A DNA stretch of 64,000 nucleotides from Gonatopus flavifemur (GCA_018340375.1 JAFFJZ010000016.1:2673372-2737371), one strand, 5' to 3'; positions 46,816-59,245 are shown, numbered from the stretch's first letter. Translations and numbers: made by a program. Notes: a model not told the origin generated them from the sequence alone.

Positions 46816-46869
46816 TACCTTCTGATCAAAAAGTATCCGGAATTTCTTAATGAAACGGAAACGGTTCCA

Positions 46870-48265
46870 TTATTCATCGATATTTACTTTATTTCCTTCG
46901 CAGTAATCTCCATTGCAAGCAATACACATATTCCAACGCTTCTTCCAATCTTCAAAACATTTTGCATAGGCCGATTTCAGAATCGCCTCCAGGGCCGTCT
47001 TTAAGGCAGGGCATACCGGGCCTGAGCCCAGGGCCTCCTGCAAAAGGGGGGCCTCTTCGTAGAGAATCGTTGAGATTTTTATATATTTCCTTTAAAAAGG
47101 TTACTTGAATAGAATGAAATCAAGTTATTTTGAAAATGAAATTAATTCTAGATATACAAAAAAGCGGAAATTCAGGTAATACTTATTTTAAAGAGAAATT
47201 TTAATGATCAATGTTAGGGTGGTTTTTTAAAAATTTCAAGATTCTACGTCTCCTTACATGGGCCTCCACTCTAAGTAGGCCCAGGGTCTTGAAGCAATAA
47301 AAGACGGCCCTGATCGCCTCCAGTTCCTTCTGCGAATTGTACTTTATTCCCTCAATCGTCTCAAAACGCTTTCCGCGGAGTGGTAACTTGAGTCGTGGAA
47401 ATAGGAAAAAATCACAAGGAGCCATATCAGGTGAATACGGAGCTTGAGGAACGGTATGAACATTGTTTTTAGTCAAATAATCGCGTACAAGATGAGATGT
47501 GTGTGCCGGTGCGTTATCATGATGAAGAAACCACAAGTTACCTCTCCACGATTCTGGTCTCTTGCGAGGAATGTTTTCCCTCAAAAACTTCAATACGCTC
47601 ACGTAATATTCCTTATTCACTGTCTGAACTGGTGGGAGAAATTCAAAGTGGACCACACCACGGCAATCACAGGAAACAGTCAACAAAACCTTGATTTTAG
47701 ATCGACTCTGTCGCGGTTTTTCAGGTTTTGACTCGTCTGAAAAGCGTCATTCCGATGATTGTTGGTTAGTTTCGATGTCATATTCATAGATCCATGTTTC
47801 GTCACCGGTGATGATGCCTTCGATAACATTTTGGCTCAAAGAAAGCATTTCTTCAGCAACATCGATGCGATGCTGTTTCTGCAACAAATACAACACTCTC
47901 GGCACAAGCCGTGCTCCAACTCGTCTCATGGCCAAAATATTGTGCATAACGTTCTGCACCGATCCGAACGAGACACCAAGATCGGATGCTATCCCCCCAA
48001 TGTTAACACGACGATTTGCGAGGACGATTTCTTTAATTTTATCAATATTCTCGTCAGTGGTACTGGTGGATGGACGGCCGGAACGAGGCAAATCATCAAC
48101 CACAATACGACCTGCTTTAAACTCTTTGTACCACTCGTACCCTTGTGTTTTTGATATCGTCGAGTCCCCGTAGGTTTCTGTTAACATCTTCAACGCTTCC
48201 GCACATGGAATTTTGTTGAAAACATAAAATTTTAGACAAACTCTTTGCTCAACCAAATTCAACAT
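46870..48265 (-). pseudogene. mariner transposase (DD34D), one stop and one MITE insertion
   Basis: The protein starts MLNLVEQ with the mariner N-terminal helix-turn-helix (EWYKEFKAGR, DDLPRSGRPS). The catalytic residues are D in GDETWIYEYD, D in HHDNAPAHTS and D in SPDMAPCDFF, with 34 residues between the last two. A TGA at 47747-47749 replaces the tryptophan expected after NQQSSE; the same frame then continues open. The MITE 46990-47312 splits the C terminus within QKELEAI. Skipping it and one target copy restores the frame to a TAA at 46870-46872, about 354 codons in all, near the usual 345. The enzyme would cut and paste at TA. It is inactive as written. Confidence 0.93.
46990..47312. mobile_element. 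hAT-type MITE, 323 bp, inside the mariner gene
   Basis: The ends share CAGGGCCGTCTTT as exact inverses, with GGGCC-rich arms. The 8-bp target ATCGCCTC is duplicated at 46982-46989 and 47313-47320, inside transposase codons. Confidence 0.9.
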
Positions 48266-48461
48266 TGCGAAATTCGCAGAACACAACAAACACTGACTCG
48301 TTGACAAGGCAACACGCACTAACTTCTGACGAATGAGGAGCAAACGGAGATTTGAGCGTTGAATAACAGATGAAATGACATGGAAAACAAGAGATTCCGA
48401 CAATATCCCAAGCGCGGTTTGTTTGAATAGAGAACTCCGGGTACTTTTTGATCAGAAGGTA

Positions 48462-49399
48462 TATCAAACATTCGAATTTGAGTGAGAAAATTTTTATGAG
48501 CCTATTTCACCTCAATTAATGAGTATTAGGGTGGGCCGAAAAACCAAAATTTTTGAAATCCGGAACGTAATAGTGCGGAAAAGGAACACGCGCGTTATCC
48601 AATTCCGGGAGTGCTTGCTCATGAGTATTTATGATAATTTTTCTTACTCTCACTTAAAGTAGCATGAGATAAGGCATTCCAAGTATCCAAGGCCCCTGTG
48701 ATGTTAAATAATTTCTTAACTAGTACAACCCAATTATATTTACTATTAGAAGGGTCGCTGTCTGCGATAGATTCAAGTTTCAGAAAGCAAAGTTTTGGGT
48801 ATCGGTGTCCTGGCATTTCTAGAAGTTTGACCGACCATTTCAGGACTTGGGAAAAAACCGACACTAACAAAGGCGCCCGTACAGCACTGCTCCGTGGAGG
48901 CGACGGAGAAGAACGGTGGATCGTCCACGTGAGCAACGTGGAGGCAACATAGCACGTAGGTGGAAAATTGGCGTAGGTGACAGAGACTCACCGTTGAGGC
49001 GCCGGAGAAATGTCCGCCTCTCAGAACGTCGCTGCGACGTGGATGAACGATGGATGAAACGGAGGAAGAACGTGGATTCGTGGTCACTTTCAGAAGTATC
49101 GACGCTGCATGCGTGCATTCATCCACGTTGTCTCTCCGTCACTCCCGCGTTGCAGACACGGGGATGATATTTTCGAATCCACGTGATTGCCGCGTTGTTG
49201 CAACGTGGAGGAGATTCTTTTATCTACTTTGTTCTTATGCGAGATGAAAATATTCCTTACAGGAATTCGTACCCATCTGTGACCTGTGTAGTAGGACTGG
49301 AAGTAGCGTTGATACTCATTCTGAATGAAGAAAACCATGAAAAAATGAAACAAGAAGTAAGTGTACCGATCAAAAAAACCTCATGAGATTCCTCAAGGG
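48462..49399. other. Unassigned, GC-richer centre
   Basis: From about 48840 to 49230 the sequence is GC-rich with recurring ACGTGG and CGACG words and overlapping open frames on both strands. No protein family or repeat end was recognised. Near 48530 AGGGTGGGCCGAAAAAC looks like a transposon end, but no partner was found. Confidence 0.45.
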
Positions 49400-49401
49400 T
49401 T

Positions 49402-50241
49402 CCCAGATAGGATACCATCAGGGTTCCCCTGGGAATTTGGCACAAAAATTCTGTGCCTGGGACCCATTTGGGGACCCTTGTGACTTTATATAAGACATTG
49501 TATTCAACATAGAATCTTATAATTGGTCAAAATTTCTTGAAATTTCATGCTCTCCGTATATACTTGTGGAATAAATTTTCAATTCACCATCAATGGATGG
49601 TCTTCACAACGAAGGAACGCTTATCCCTCATGGTGAATCAATAGTACGCCAAAGAAATTGAGTATACCAAGTGTATGGTGTTTGTGAAGAAACTGTTTAT
49701 AATAACATATCCTTATACGCTGCTCTGGAGGGGCACATTGCCAAACATATCCTGGTCAAGATTTTACAATAGCGAATGTGAAACATACCACAGCTGATGT
49801 CAAGTGTACTTCAACAGCAGAGATCGGCAGTAATGGTATTCTCATTAACGATTTTGAGATATATTACTCATTATCTTCAGAGTCAGAATTTTCATCTTCC
49901 GCAGTTTCCATTTTGAGTAACGAAAATGGAAAATATTCATTTCAATTGGAACGGCGGAAAAAAAAATTCTGATTTTAGCCATAATGATGATAAAACCCGG
50001 AATCATTATCGAAAAAAATCATTATTGCCGATCTCTGTTCAACAGTTGTATAATATTTTACATTCCCCGCTGTGAAATCAACTGAAATAGTAGTATCTCT
50101 AACTGTATTTCAAGTCGTCCATATATCCCTTTCCCACTCACCACGACGATTCAGGAAGAATTCTTAATGCATTCATTTTGAAGCCTCATGACTCCAAATG
50201 AATTCATTATGAATTCCTTCTGAACTGTTGTGCTGTGTGGG
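49402..50241. mobile_element. Possible CCC-type element, 0.84 kb
   Basis: CCCAGATAG on the left and CCCACACAG on the inverted right end match weakly. TT flanks both (49400-49401 and 50242-50243). The pairing is tentative and no coding was found. Confidence 0.3.
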
Positions 50242-50652
50242 TTGAGAAGAAGAAAATTTCACAACCTTTTTCTCCTGGGTGTATTATTCGATTGAATACC
50301 ATGAGGAAAAACTATTTGTTTCCAATATTGGTTGCATGTGGAACAATTCAATGAGTACCAATACAAAAATGGATGAGTTAGTATGGTATGTCCAAACGGA
50401 TTCCATCGGAAACATTTTGTTTTGCGTTCCCACATGGGATCCAATTCAAAACTGTTACATCGGATGGCGTTTGGGAATTTCCAATAGGTTCCAATGTGTT
50501 TCTTGGATTGAAAAAATTTTTTTTTTTTATTTGGTTAAAAATTTCAACAAAAAGGGTTTGGTTATCCTCCCTTCTAAAAGATAACCTGGTGTCAGAAGTC
50601 CTGATTGACTATTTCTGTCCACCATATAATCGAGTTTTATTTTATCAAAAAT

Positions 50653-50699
50653 CAATTTATTTCGTTATAAACAAATTCAATTTGTTTATAACGAAATTG
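50653..50699. repeat. Perfect-looking 47-bp hairpin
   Basis: CAATTTATTTCGTTATAAAC and its near inverse flank a short AATTC turn at the inner end of the left arm. Confidence 0.8.
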
Positions 50700-50701
50700 A
50701 G

Positions 50702-50719
50702 TGGTGTCAGAAGTGGGAT
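50702..50719 (+). other. Possible retroelement primer-binding site (tRNA-Leu type)
   Basis: TGGTGTCAGAAGTGGGAT looks like the complement of CCA plus the 3' end of an insect leucine tRNA (recalled, not checked). A second, partial copy (TGGTGTCAGAAGT) lies at about 50587-50599 and an inverse one near 54980. No LTR boundary was defined. Confidence 0.3.
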
Positions 50720-50844
50720 CTTTATTCTCTCATGGATTGTTCAATTGTCAATTGTTTAAATAATTTGTTGCAAGGGAGAATTCTTGGATGTCGGAATTTT
50801 CATTCCAATATTCAGATATTTTCATCATTTTCAAATTGTCAAAG

Positions 50845-53706
50845 ATGAAGTGGAAGCTGTCGGCCGCGAGCTGTCAGCCGCAGGGGTTATGTTTTGGCTG
50901 GGACTGTACCTAAACAAAACGACCGAACTATTTAGATATTTTCTCCATAAAAACATGCTAAAATGAGATAATGATGATATCTAAAGATATGAATTTGTAG
51001 TATTCGAGACGAGGAATTCGAGAATGAAAGATTTTTCACGATACGAGGTCGTTTTCATAGGATTTTTTGCAGAGAAACGAGGAGTTATATATTGGTTCTA
51101 ACGAATTTCATCACCTACTGATGAGACGACGTCCGATTCGGAGGATAAAATGCATCAATTCTTATAGGATAGATCCACGGAATTTGCATGAATTTCGTTA
51201 TTTAAAGACGAGTCGACGTCCGATTCTTGGGGTGGAATCTATGGACTCCTATGAGGAATTGTCTGCAGAATCCAGTGATATACGGCTCATTCCGGTACGC
51301 GGCCGTGTTCTTGATTTTTCACGCCAAAAATCGTCGACCGGTATTTGACGGGATTATCAATACATATGCAAATTCTTCCATCGGCTGCAGGGTTCTCGTT
51401 CGATTGGGAGAATGAGATGCGTCAATCCTCATAGGAAATTATCCGAGGAATCCAATGGTGTATGGCTCATTCCGGTACGCGGCCGTTTCCATGGAGTTTT
51501 CGTCGAGAGAAGGGGAGATTTTTGTCGATTTCCACAGAATTTGCATGAATTTCGTTATTTAAAGACGAGTCGACGTTCGGTTCTTGGGGTAAAATCAATG
51601 GATTTTTATGAGGCCTGGTGTGCAGAATCCAGTGATATACGGCTCATTCCGGTACGCGGCCGTGCTCTCGATTTTCCACGCCCAAAGTCGTTGACTGGTA
51701 TTTGACGGAATTATCAATACATATGCAAATTCTTTCATCGGCTGCAGGGTTCTCGTTCGATTGGGAGAATCTGATGCATCAATTCTTATAGGGAATTCCC
51801 CAAGGAATCCAAAGGTGTATACCTCATTCCGGTACGCGGCCGTTTCCATGGAGTTTTCGTCGAGAGAAGGGGAGATTTTTGTCAATTTCCACAGAATTTG
51901 CATGAATTTCGTTATTTAAGACAAGTCGACGTTCGGTTCTTGGGGTAAAATCAATGGATTCTTATGAGGCCTGGTGTGCAGAATCCAGTGATATACGGCT
52001 CATGTCGGTACACGGCCGTGTTCTCGATTTTCCACGCAAAAAGCCGTTGACTGATATTTGACGGAATTATCATTACATATGCAATTTCTTCCATCGGCTG
52101 CAGGGTTCTCGTTCGATTGGAAGAATGGGATACATCAATTCTTGTAGGGAATTCCCCAAGGAATCCAAAGGTGTATGGCTCATTCCGGTACGCAGCTGTT
52201 TTCATGGAGTTTTCGTCGAGAGAAGGGGAGATTTTTGTCAATTTCCACAGAATTTGCATGAATTTCGTTATTGGGAGACAAGTCGACGTCCGATTCTTGG
52301 AGTACAATCTATGGATTTTGATGAGACTTTTGGCGTGAAAAGTCAAGAACACCGCAGCGTCTTGGAATGAGCCGTATGTCACTGGATTCCTTGGACGATG
52401 TCCTATAAGAATTGATGCATCAGATTCTCCCAATCGAACGAGAACCCTGCAGCCGATGAAAGAATTTGCATATGTATTGATAATTCCGTCGAATACCAGC
52501 CAACGACTTTGGGCGTGAAAAATCGAGAGCACGGCCGCGTACCGGAATGAGCCGTATATCACTGGATTCTGCACACCAGGCCTCATGAGAATCCATAGAT
52601 TTTACCCCAAGAACCGGACGTCGACTGGTCTTTTAATAACGAAATTCATGCAAATTGTGTGTGAATTGACAAAATTCTCGCCTTTTCTCGATGGAAACTG
52701 CATAAAAAAGGCCGCGTACCGGAATGAGCCATACACCATTGGATTCCTTGGACAAATCCCTATAAGAATCGATGTATCAGATTCTTCCAATCGAACGAGA
52801 ACCCTGCAGCCGATGGAAGAATTTGCATATGTATTGATAATTCCGTCGAATACCAGCCAACGACTTTGGGCGTGAAAAATCGAGAGCACCGCCGCGTACC
52901 GGAATGAGCCGTATATCACTGGATTCTGCACACCAGGCCTCATAAGAATCCATAGATTTTACCCCAAGAACCGGACGTCGACTGGTCTCTTAATAACGAA
53001 ATTCATGCAAATTCTGTGAGAATTGACAAAAATCTCCCCTTCTCTCGACGAACACTCCATGGAAACGGCCGCGTACCGGAATGAGCCATACACCATCGGA
53101 TTCCTTCGTCAATTGACTATAAGAATTGATGCATCTCATCCTTCCAATCGAACGAGAACCCTGCAGTCGATGGAAGAATTTGCATATGTATTGATAATCC
53201 CGTCAAATACCGGTCGACGATTTTTGGCGTGAAAAATCAAGAATACGGCCGCGTACCGGAATGAGCCGTATATCACTGGATTCTGCAGACAATTCCTCAT
53301 AGGAGTCCATAGATTCCACCCCAAGAATCGGACGTCGACTCGTCTTTAAATAACGAAATTCATGCAAATTCCGTGGATCTATCCTATAAGAATTGATGCA
53401 TTTTATCCTCCGAATCGGACGTCGTCTCATCAGTAGGTGATGAAATTCGTTAGAACCAATATATTACCCCTCGTTTCTCCGCAAAAAATCCTATGAAAAC
53501 GACCTCTCATCGTGAGGAATCTCCCATTTTCGAATTCCTCGTCTCAAATACTACAAATTCATTTATTTAGATATCATCATTATCTCATTTGAGCATGTTT
53601 TTGTGGAGAAAATAGCCAAATAGTTCGGTCGTTTTGTTCAGGTACAGTCCCAGCCAAAACATAACCCATGCGGCCGAAAGCTCGCGGCCAACAGCTTCCA
53701 CTTCAT
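50845..53706. mobile_element. Mutator-like foldback element, 2.9 kb
   Basis: The ends begin ATGAAGTGGAAGCTGT in inverse orientation and continue with high similarity through GGCCGCGAGCT and GGTTATGTTTTGGCTGGGAC. An exact 9-bp duplication TTGTCAAAG flanks at 50836-50844 and 53707-53715, as in Mutator-type elements. The interior is a palindrome of tandem units turning near 52345. No transposase. Confidence 0.82.
51130..53430. repeat. Opposed arrays, ~178-bp half-units in a ~356-bp period
   Basis: CTCATTCCGGTACGCGGCCG or variants recur near 51288, 51469, 51643, 51825, 51999 and 52180, then in inverse orientation near 52535, 52712, 52890, 53065 and 53250. Two half-unit types alternate. Open frames that cross the array (for example 51951-52586) mirror each other and are repeat artefacts. 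Confidence 0.88.
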
Positions 53707-53719
53707 TTGTCAAAGCCAT

Positions 53720-54885
53720 CTTGTTCGATTCTTGATCTGCATGACAATCCTTCTTGGTCTCAATCAACTATTGGTTTGTAAATCTTTGCTGAAATTCATC
53801 ATTATACCATGTTTCCCTGAAAATCTCAATCTGTACTCAGGTGTAATGTACATTCTCCATACAATTCCATTAATGTTATAAACCTCAAATGTTCAAACAT
53901 TTTCACTTCTTCTATGGAATTGACAGCTAAATTCTCATTTTGCCCGGGTTGCTCATTTCTGTTGTAGGTACATATATTTCTACAAGGGTTATTTTGTGTT
54001 GCAATTTCTATTGAATTCTTCTTCCAGGAATTAATGCTTGCAATGCTGGTTCAGACATTCCATGATTTGATAATTCTGGAAAATTTCAATGTCTTGATCG
54101 TCATTAAATAATTTGCCTAGATATCTCAATACAGATTATTGCCACTATGAATATAAAGTTGCAGAGAAAATTATCTCCGATAAAATTTTGTTAAAAATTT
54201 CGATAATTTCAATTCGTCCCAAAATTTGAGAAACATTCAATAAAATATTCATTGAATTTGAATTTTCCCAAAGACAATGATGACTGATATAATTGTATGT
54301 CAATGTATATATTTGAATGTGTCTGAAACTTCATGTCATATACTTTATATGTATAACTTATGTGTTTTCAAAACTGAACTCCAAGTAATCATGTGACATC
54401 GATGATCATTTTGGAGTCTATTCTGTGATTTTCTCCTGAGATCTCAAACAAACAAAAATTCGAATCTATATAAAAGGTGAAGATTGAGATCACTTCGAAC
54501 AAAACTTTTCTGAACAAATTTTGGAATCAGAAAAGTTGTGAAATTTTAATATCGTCTGGTAATAAGGATGATAAAACTGTTGAAAATCCAGAAATTGCTA
54601 TTGAATGGAGTTTTATAGAGTTCAGTTTTGAATAAATTGTTTAATCCTATGTACTTGTGTTAAAACGTCACATTACGTCACATGTTTCTCTGAGGACCCC
54701 CAAAATTCTATGAAGAGAGAACATAGGGAATTATGATTTCGCGTTTAGGACACATAGAGGTAGATCTTTATGTGGAAATCAGAGAAAATTTCGCTAGAGA
54801 TTCCAAATTGAATCACGATCATTGAAAGAGTTTGATTTTTCGTGTTCATATGGATGGCTCGATTGCGTAAGTCTCTGGCAGTGTT
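53720..54885. other. Unassigned AT-rich stretch with a TATA-like site
   Basis: TATATAAAAGG at about 54467-54477 resembles a core promoter and may belong to an LTR relic, but no LTR ends were found. No coding frame of interest. Confidence 0.45.
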
Positions 54886-55190
54886 AATTTGTTTTTAACA
54901 AAATAAATTGATTTTTAATAAAATAAAACTCGATTATGTGGTGGACAGAAATAGTCAATCAGGACTTCTGACACCAGGTTATCTTTTAGAAGGGAGAATA
55001 ACCAAACCCTTCTTGTTAGAATTTTTAACTCAATAATACCAAGATGGAACTTGAGCTGAGAGCTACTCCCAATACAGGAAGTATTGTTCAATTATCAATC
55101 AAGAAGGATTACAATAGGAGGAACAAAACAAGCAGTTGAAATCTTTGATAAATGTAAAACTTACTTTATTATAATCTTGGTTAAATGGCT

Positions 55191-55217
55191 TCTCTCTCTC
55201 TCTCTCTCTCTCTCTCT
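55191..55217. repeat. (CT)n microsatellite
   Basis: About 13 uninterrupted CT/TC dinucleotides. Confidence 0.95.
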
Positions 55218-55651
55218 GAGAAGCTCCCCAACGTTGGTGAGGTTTCCAACGCTATCCAAATTTGATGGTTGAAATTGATCCACTTCATTCACTCCAATCA
55301 CAAAATTCACCAAACAATGTAAATACAAGGTTCAAAAGTTTAAATGTTATGTCAAAAATTTCAAAGATGAATACAACAACAACAAAAATAATAATTCGAA
55401 TGGACACGGTTTTTGAAGTCACGGCAAAGTTCTTCACAGAAAAAAACGGTCAGACTTAAGAAGCTCGCGGACCCCCGAAGACCAGCGTAAATCACGACTT
55501 GAACGGTACGACAAGAGTGAAGTTCACGCGCTCTTCACTTTCCTCGCCAACTTCGACATCTCTCCTTCTAACTTGCAAGTGTGTCGAAGTATAAGAGATT
55601 AACTGATGAGGGCCCGCTTGGTCAGCATTTTCCAGGAATCCTTACCCATGC
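55218..55651. other. Unassigned; could be internal sequence of the adjacent putative LTR element
   Basis: A GC-richer part (about 55440-55650) lies next to the putative LTR. No coding motif was recognised. Confidence 0.35.
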
Positions 55652-56092
55652 TGTAAGGCCCGCCGCAATTGCCGACACTTAGATTTTCTCATGTATGCTG
55701 TGAGAAAAAAAGTGTAACTGGATATTAGGTGCTGATAAAGGTATGGGAGAGACGATAGAAGAAGAATGGAGCTATTGTATTGAGATGAAGCTTGAAGAAT
55801 TTATATGCTGACTTTTACGTACTGTTTTTTATATAGTTGATTCGAAAAATACAATGAGATGAAATTTTAGACACGACTGAATTTTACTATTGAGTTTTGA
55901 ATTGATGAAGATAGAATTAGAATTATTACTGATCTTGGAATTACTTCATCTGGGAAAAGGATAAAAGAGATAGGCAATCGTAACAAAATGTCACTCCAAG
56001 CAGCAAGAACCTGAGTTGCTTCACAGCGGTCCGCCAGCATGAGTATGGCCCAGTCATAAATGCTTAAAAATTTTCATGTTCGGGACGTAACA
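55652..56092 (-). mobile_element. Possible solo LTR, 441 bp
   Basis: On the minus strand the segment starts TGTTACGTCCCGAACATG and ends CGGGCCTTACA, with TATATAAAAAACAG in between, the TG...CA plus TATA plan of an LTR. Flanking 4-6 bp duplications are not convincing and no second LTR is present. Confidence 0.4.
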
Positions 56093-56894
56093 CATCACTC
56101 TTGATAACACGCTCCCCTTCCACCAGGGTAGCCTATGGTTCTGGTGGGAAGAACCAACAGTAGCAGACTGTTCATCAGGGATTACAGTATATCTGTTGAG
56201 CTTTTGTCTGTAAAGGAATATTGTATTTTATGAATAATACATCATACAGAGCTTACCTTTTTGTATTTTTCAATTTTTCAAATGTAACAAACGGATCTAT
56301 AGGTTCCTCACACTTTTCCAATGTTTTTTTCCATAGATAACCTCATCATTCATCCCTATGGAAAAGATCTCATAGAAACTGATACGTGAAATCTATGAGA
56401 CTTTATGAGATTTTATATGAGCATTTGTCCAGGGGTTTATGAGATTTTATAATGCCATTATGCGAATTAATAAGCACAAAATTGGATTTCATCAGGTTCT
56501 ATAAGCAATCGTGGAAAATCTCTTAAAGACGTTTGAAATGAAAATTCCCTATGAGATTTTTGTGTGCTTTTATCCAGGAGTTTATCAGAATGTATCAGCA
56601 TTTATAAGAACAGGGATTCATTCTCCATTCATTTTTTTTTGTGATCATACTTCGAATTATTTGTAATTTATTGTTTATTGTTGTCCTGATTACATAAACC
56701 GTAACCACCTGCAATTCATCCATTCATTTAAAATTATCCTCTTAATATGATCATAACCTGTCAACACATCGCTTCATTGACAGATTATTTATGTTTCCAA
56801 TGAATCGATTATCGATACAATGTATCGCAATGTATACCAGATTATACATACAGATATGAAATCAATGCTATTGGATGTTTTGATTATAATATAG
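56093..56894. other. Unassigned, with 'gagattttatgag' repeats
   Basis: Around 56380-56600 the words ATGAGATTTTAT and TTTGTCCAGG recur, as they do near 30290-30470. Possibly a degenerate relative of the same element. No gene. Confidence 0.45.
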
Positions 56895-59245
56895 CCCTAG
56901 TGAAAATGGAGAATAGGAATGGATTGGAATGGATTGGAATTCTATCCAACTGAATCCATTCAAATTCATTTCTATGACGCCTATTCCAAGATGAATAAAA
57001 AGTCTATCCAATACAATCCAAATTTGATTCTAATATAATCGTATTCATGGGAGTGTAAGGAAATTCAATACATTTTTATCCATTTGAATCTGTAATCCAT
57101 CTCAGTGTTGAATTCAGTATATAATTTCTATCGCATGTTATGAATTTCCAAGTCATGGTCATTCAATCCATTTTTATACTGATTACGACATAGACATTGG
57201 ATCCGTTTCAATAATTTTTTATTCCCTATCCATTTCAATCTTCGATTCGTATTACGATTCCTTTTCAATTGGATTCCTCAAAACCGATGATCTGCATGGA
57301 TTCCAAGCGAAGAGAAAATCCTATCCAATTCAATTCGAATTTCCTTCCAATATAACTTCATTCATCAACGTGTAACAAAATTTAATACATCCTCATCCAT
57401 TTGAATCTTCATCCTCCTGAATCCAAAATTCGGTATATAATTTCTGATCCATGTAATGAATCTTCAAGTCGTCATCGTTCAATCCATTTATATACTGATT
57501 ACGGTATAGACATTGAATCCATTCCAATAATTTCTAATTCTCTATCCATTTCAATCACAGATTCGGAATGAGATTGTTTTTCAATCAAATTCCTGAAAAC
57601 CTTTAATCGGTATGGATTCCAAATGAAGAAGAATTCTATACAATTCAATCAAAATTTGATTCCAATATAACTTCATTCTTGGAAGCGTAAGAAACTTGAT
57701 TACATTTGTATTTATTTGAGTCTTCAATTCATTCCCAAGCCTGAATTTCATTACATGGAATAAAAAGTATACACTATAGAACCTCGCAATAGAAATGTTG
57801 CACCGCTCTCTTCAACGCACGGCAGAAACCGTGAATGAAAAAGAAGAAGAGTTGTGTTATTGCGAGATTTCATTGTATACAGAATTCAGGAGGAGAAAGA
57901 ATTGAAGATTCAAATACATACGAATAAATCTAATTTCATTGAATTTTCAACAATACACTTGTATTGGAAATGAAATTTGGATTGAATTGGATAGGCTTTC
58001 TCTACACTTGGAATCCATACAGATTATCGGTTTTCAGGAATTCGATTGAAAAACAATCGTATTCCGAATCTATGATTAAAATGGATAGGAAATAAAGAAT
58101 GATTGAAACGGATTCAATGTCTACACCGTAATCAGTATAGAAATGGATTGAATAATTACGGCTTAAAAATTCATTACATAGATCAAAAATTATATACCGA
58201 ATTTTGGATTAAAGAGGATAAAGATTCAAATGGATGAAAATGTATTAAATTTTGTTACACCTTCATGAACAAAGTTATATTGGAATGAAATTTAGATTGA
58301 ATTGGATAGGATTTTCTCTTCACTTGGAATCCATACAGATCATCGGTTATAAGGAATCCGATTGAAAAAGGAACGTATTTCGAATTTCAGATTGGAATGG
58401 ATAGGGAATGAAAAATAATTGGACTGGATTCAATGTCTATACCGCAATCAGCATGAAAATGAATAGAACGATGACGACTTGGAAATTCAATACATGGATC
58501 AAAAATGATATACTCAATTCAGTATCCGGAAGGATTAAAGATTCAAATGGATTGCATTTTCAGGCATACAATTATATTAGGATCAAATTTGACTTGATTT
58601 GGATATGATTTCCATTCGTCTTGGAATAAACGTCACAGAAATAGATTCGGATGGTTTTAAGTTGATGGAAATCCAATTCATTCCTTTTTCGATTTCCACC
58701 AGAGAAGCATGGTGATTATAGACGCACTTTATCCAGGTCATAACATGTACTCTTGTACAGCAGCGTAGGTTAAGCGTTAGGTAGTTGATAGAGTAGGTTA
58801 AGCATTTAGTAGGCAGGTTCGGTATTCGGATGGGTGGTCGGTTGGTCGGTCAGTTACGGTGAAAAATAGGTAAATGAAAGATACCACGCACGGTAGATTT
58901 TCAGTGTTTGAGACTTCCACATTTCTCGCCAATAGACCATCATCAGACACCAGAATTAATTTTTTTTCTTCTACTTTTCATGCATTGAAATGGATGGAGC
59001 AAATACTTATCCTTGTGAATATCAAAAAATGGTGCAGAAAATGAAATTGAAAGTGGATAGAAATGAATACTAAGTTCATTCAACTTCGTGTCGGATTTTT
59101 CCTTTTCCTAATCCATTTTTGTGGATTAAAATGGATGAACCAGATTCCTATTCAGGTCAAAAAGCGGTGCAGAAAATGACGTTGAAAATGGATAGAAGCG
59201 AATACAAATTTTTCTATCCATTTCTATCCTCGATTTTTACTAGGG
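56895..59245. mobile_element. CCC-type non-autonomous element, 2.35 kb, with opposed arrays
   Basis: CCCTAGTGAAAAT on the left and CCCTAGTAAAAAT on the inverted right end continue with similarity for about 28 bp. AG flanks both (56893-56894 and 59246-59247). The interior holds ~317-bp units in one orientation (about 56930-57760) and inverse copies (about 57885-58690), with a small MITE in the turn. No transposase. Confidence 0.75.
57772..57875. mobile_element. pogo/Tc1-type MITE, 104 bp
   Basis: CACTATAGAACCTCGCAATA and, inverted, CAATGAAATCTCGCAATAAC mark the ends. TA flanks at 57770-57771 and 57876-57877. It occupies the centre of the palindrome in 56895-59245. Confidence 0.65.

Larger units (their letters stand above)
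46818..48459 (-). mobile_element. mariner transposon carrying a nested hAT MITE
   Basis: The TIRs CCTTCTGATCAAAAAGTA are exact inverses over 18 bp and continue imperfectly. TA flanks at 46816-46817 and 48460-48461. Without the 331 bp added by the hAT MITE and its target copy, the element is 1,311 bp, the usual mariner size. It encodes a DD34D transposase. Confidence 0.93.
50528..55035. repeat. Inverted-repeat structure with ~130-bp arms
   Basis: About 50528-50664 and 54890-55035 are inverse copies, including GGTGTCAGAAGTCCTGATTG and CTGTCCACCATATAATCGAG and their inverses. The left arm continues into a hairpin (50653-50699). No target duplication was identified. A foldback inserted inside (50845-53706). 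This may be a damaged LTR element or a TIR element. Confidence 0.65.

Noticed and set aside
48840..49230. GC-rich coding exon
   Set aside because: Open frames exist on both strands and in several phases, as expected for GC-rich DNA with few stops. No motif, start or splice structure supports one of them.
51951..52586. 211-codon minus-strand frame
   Set aside because: It lies in the opposed 178/356-bp arrays. Similar frames on the other strand across the turn show that it is a repeat artefact.
55652..56092. Full LTR retrotransposon
   Set aside because: Only one LTR-like unit, no convincing target duplication, and no gag, protease, reverse transcriptase or integrase motifs anywhere in the window.
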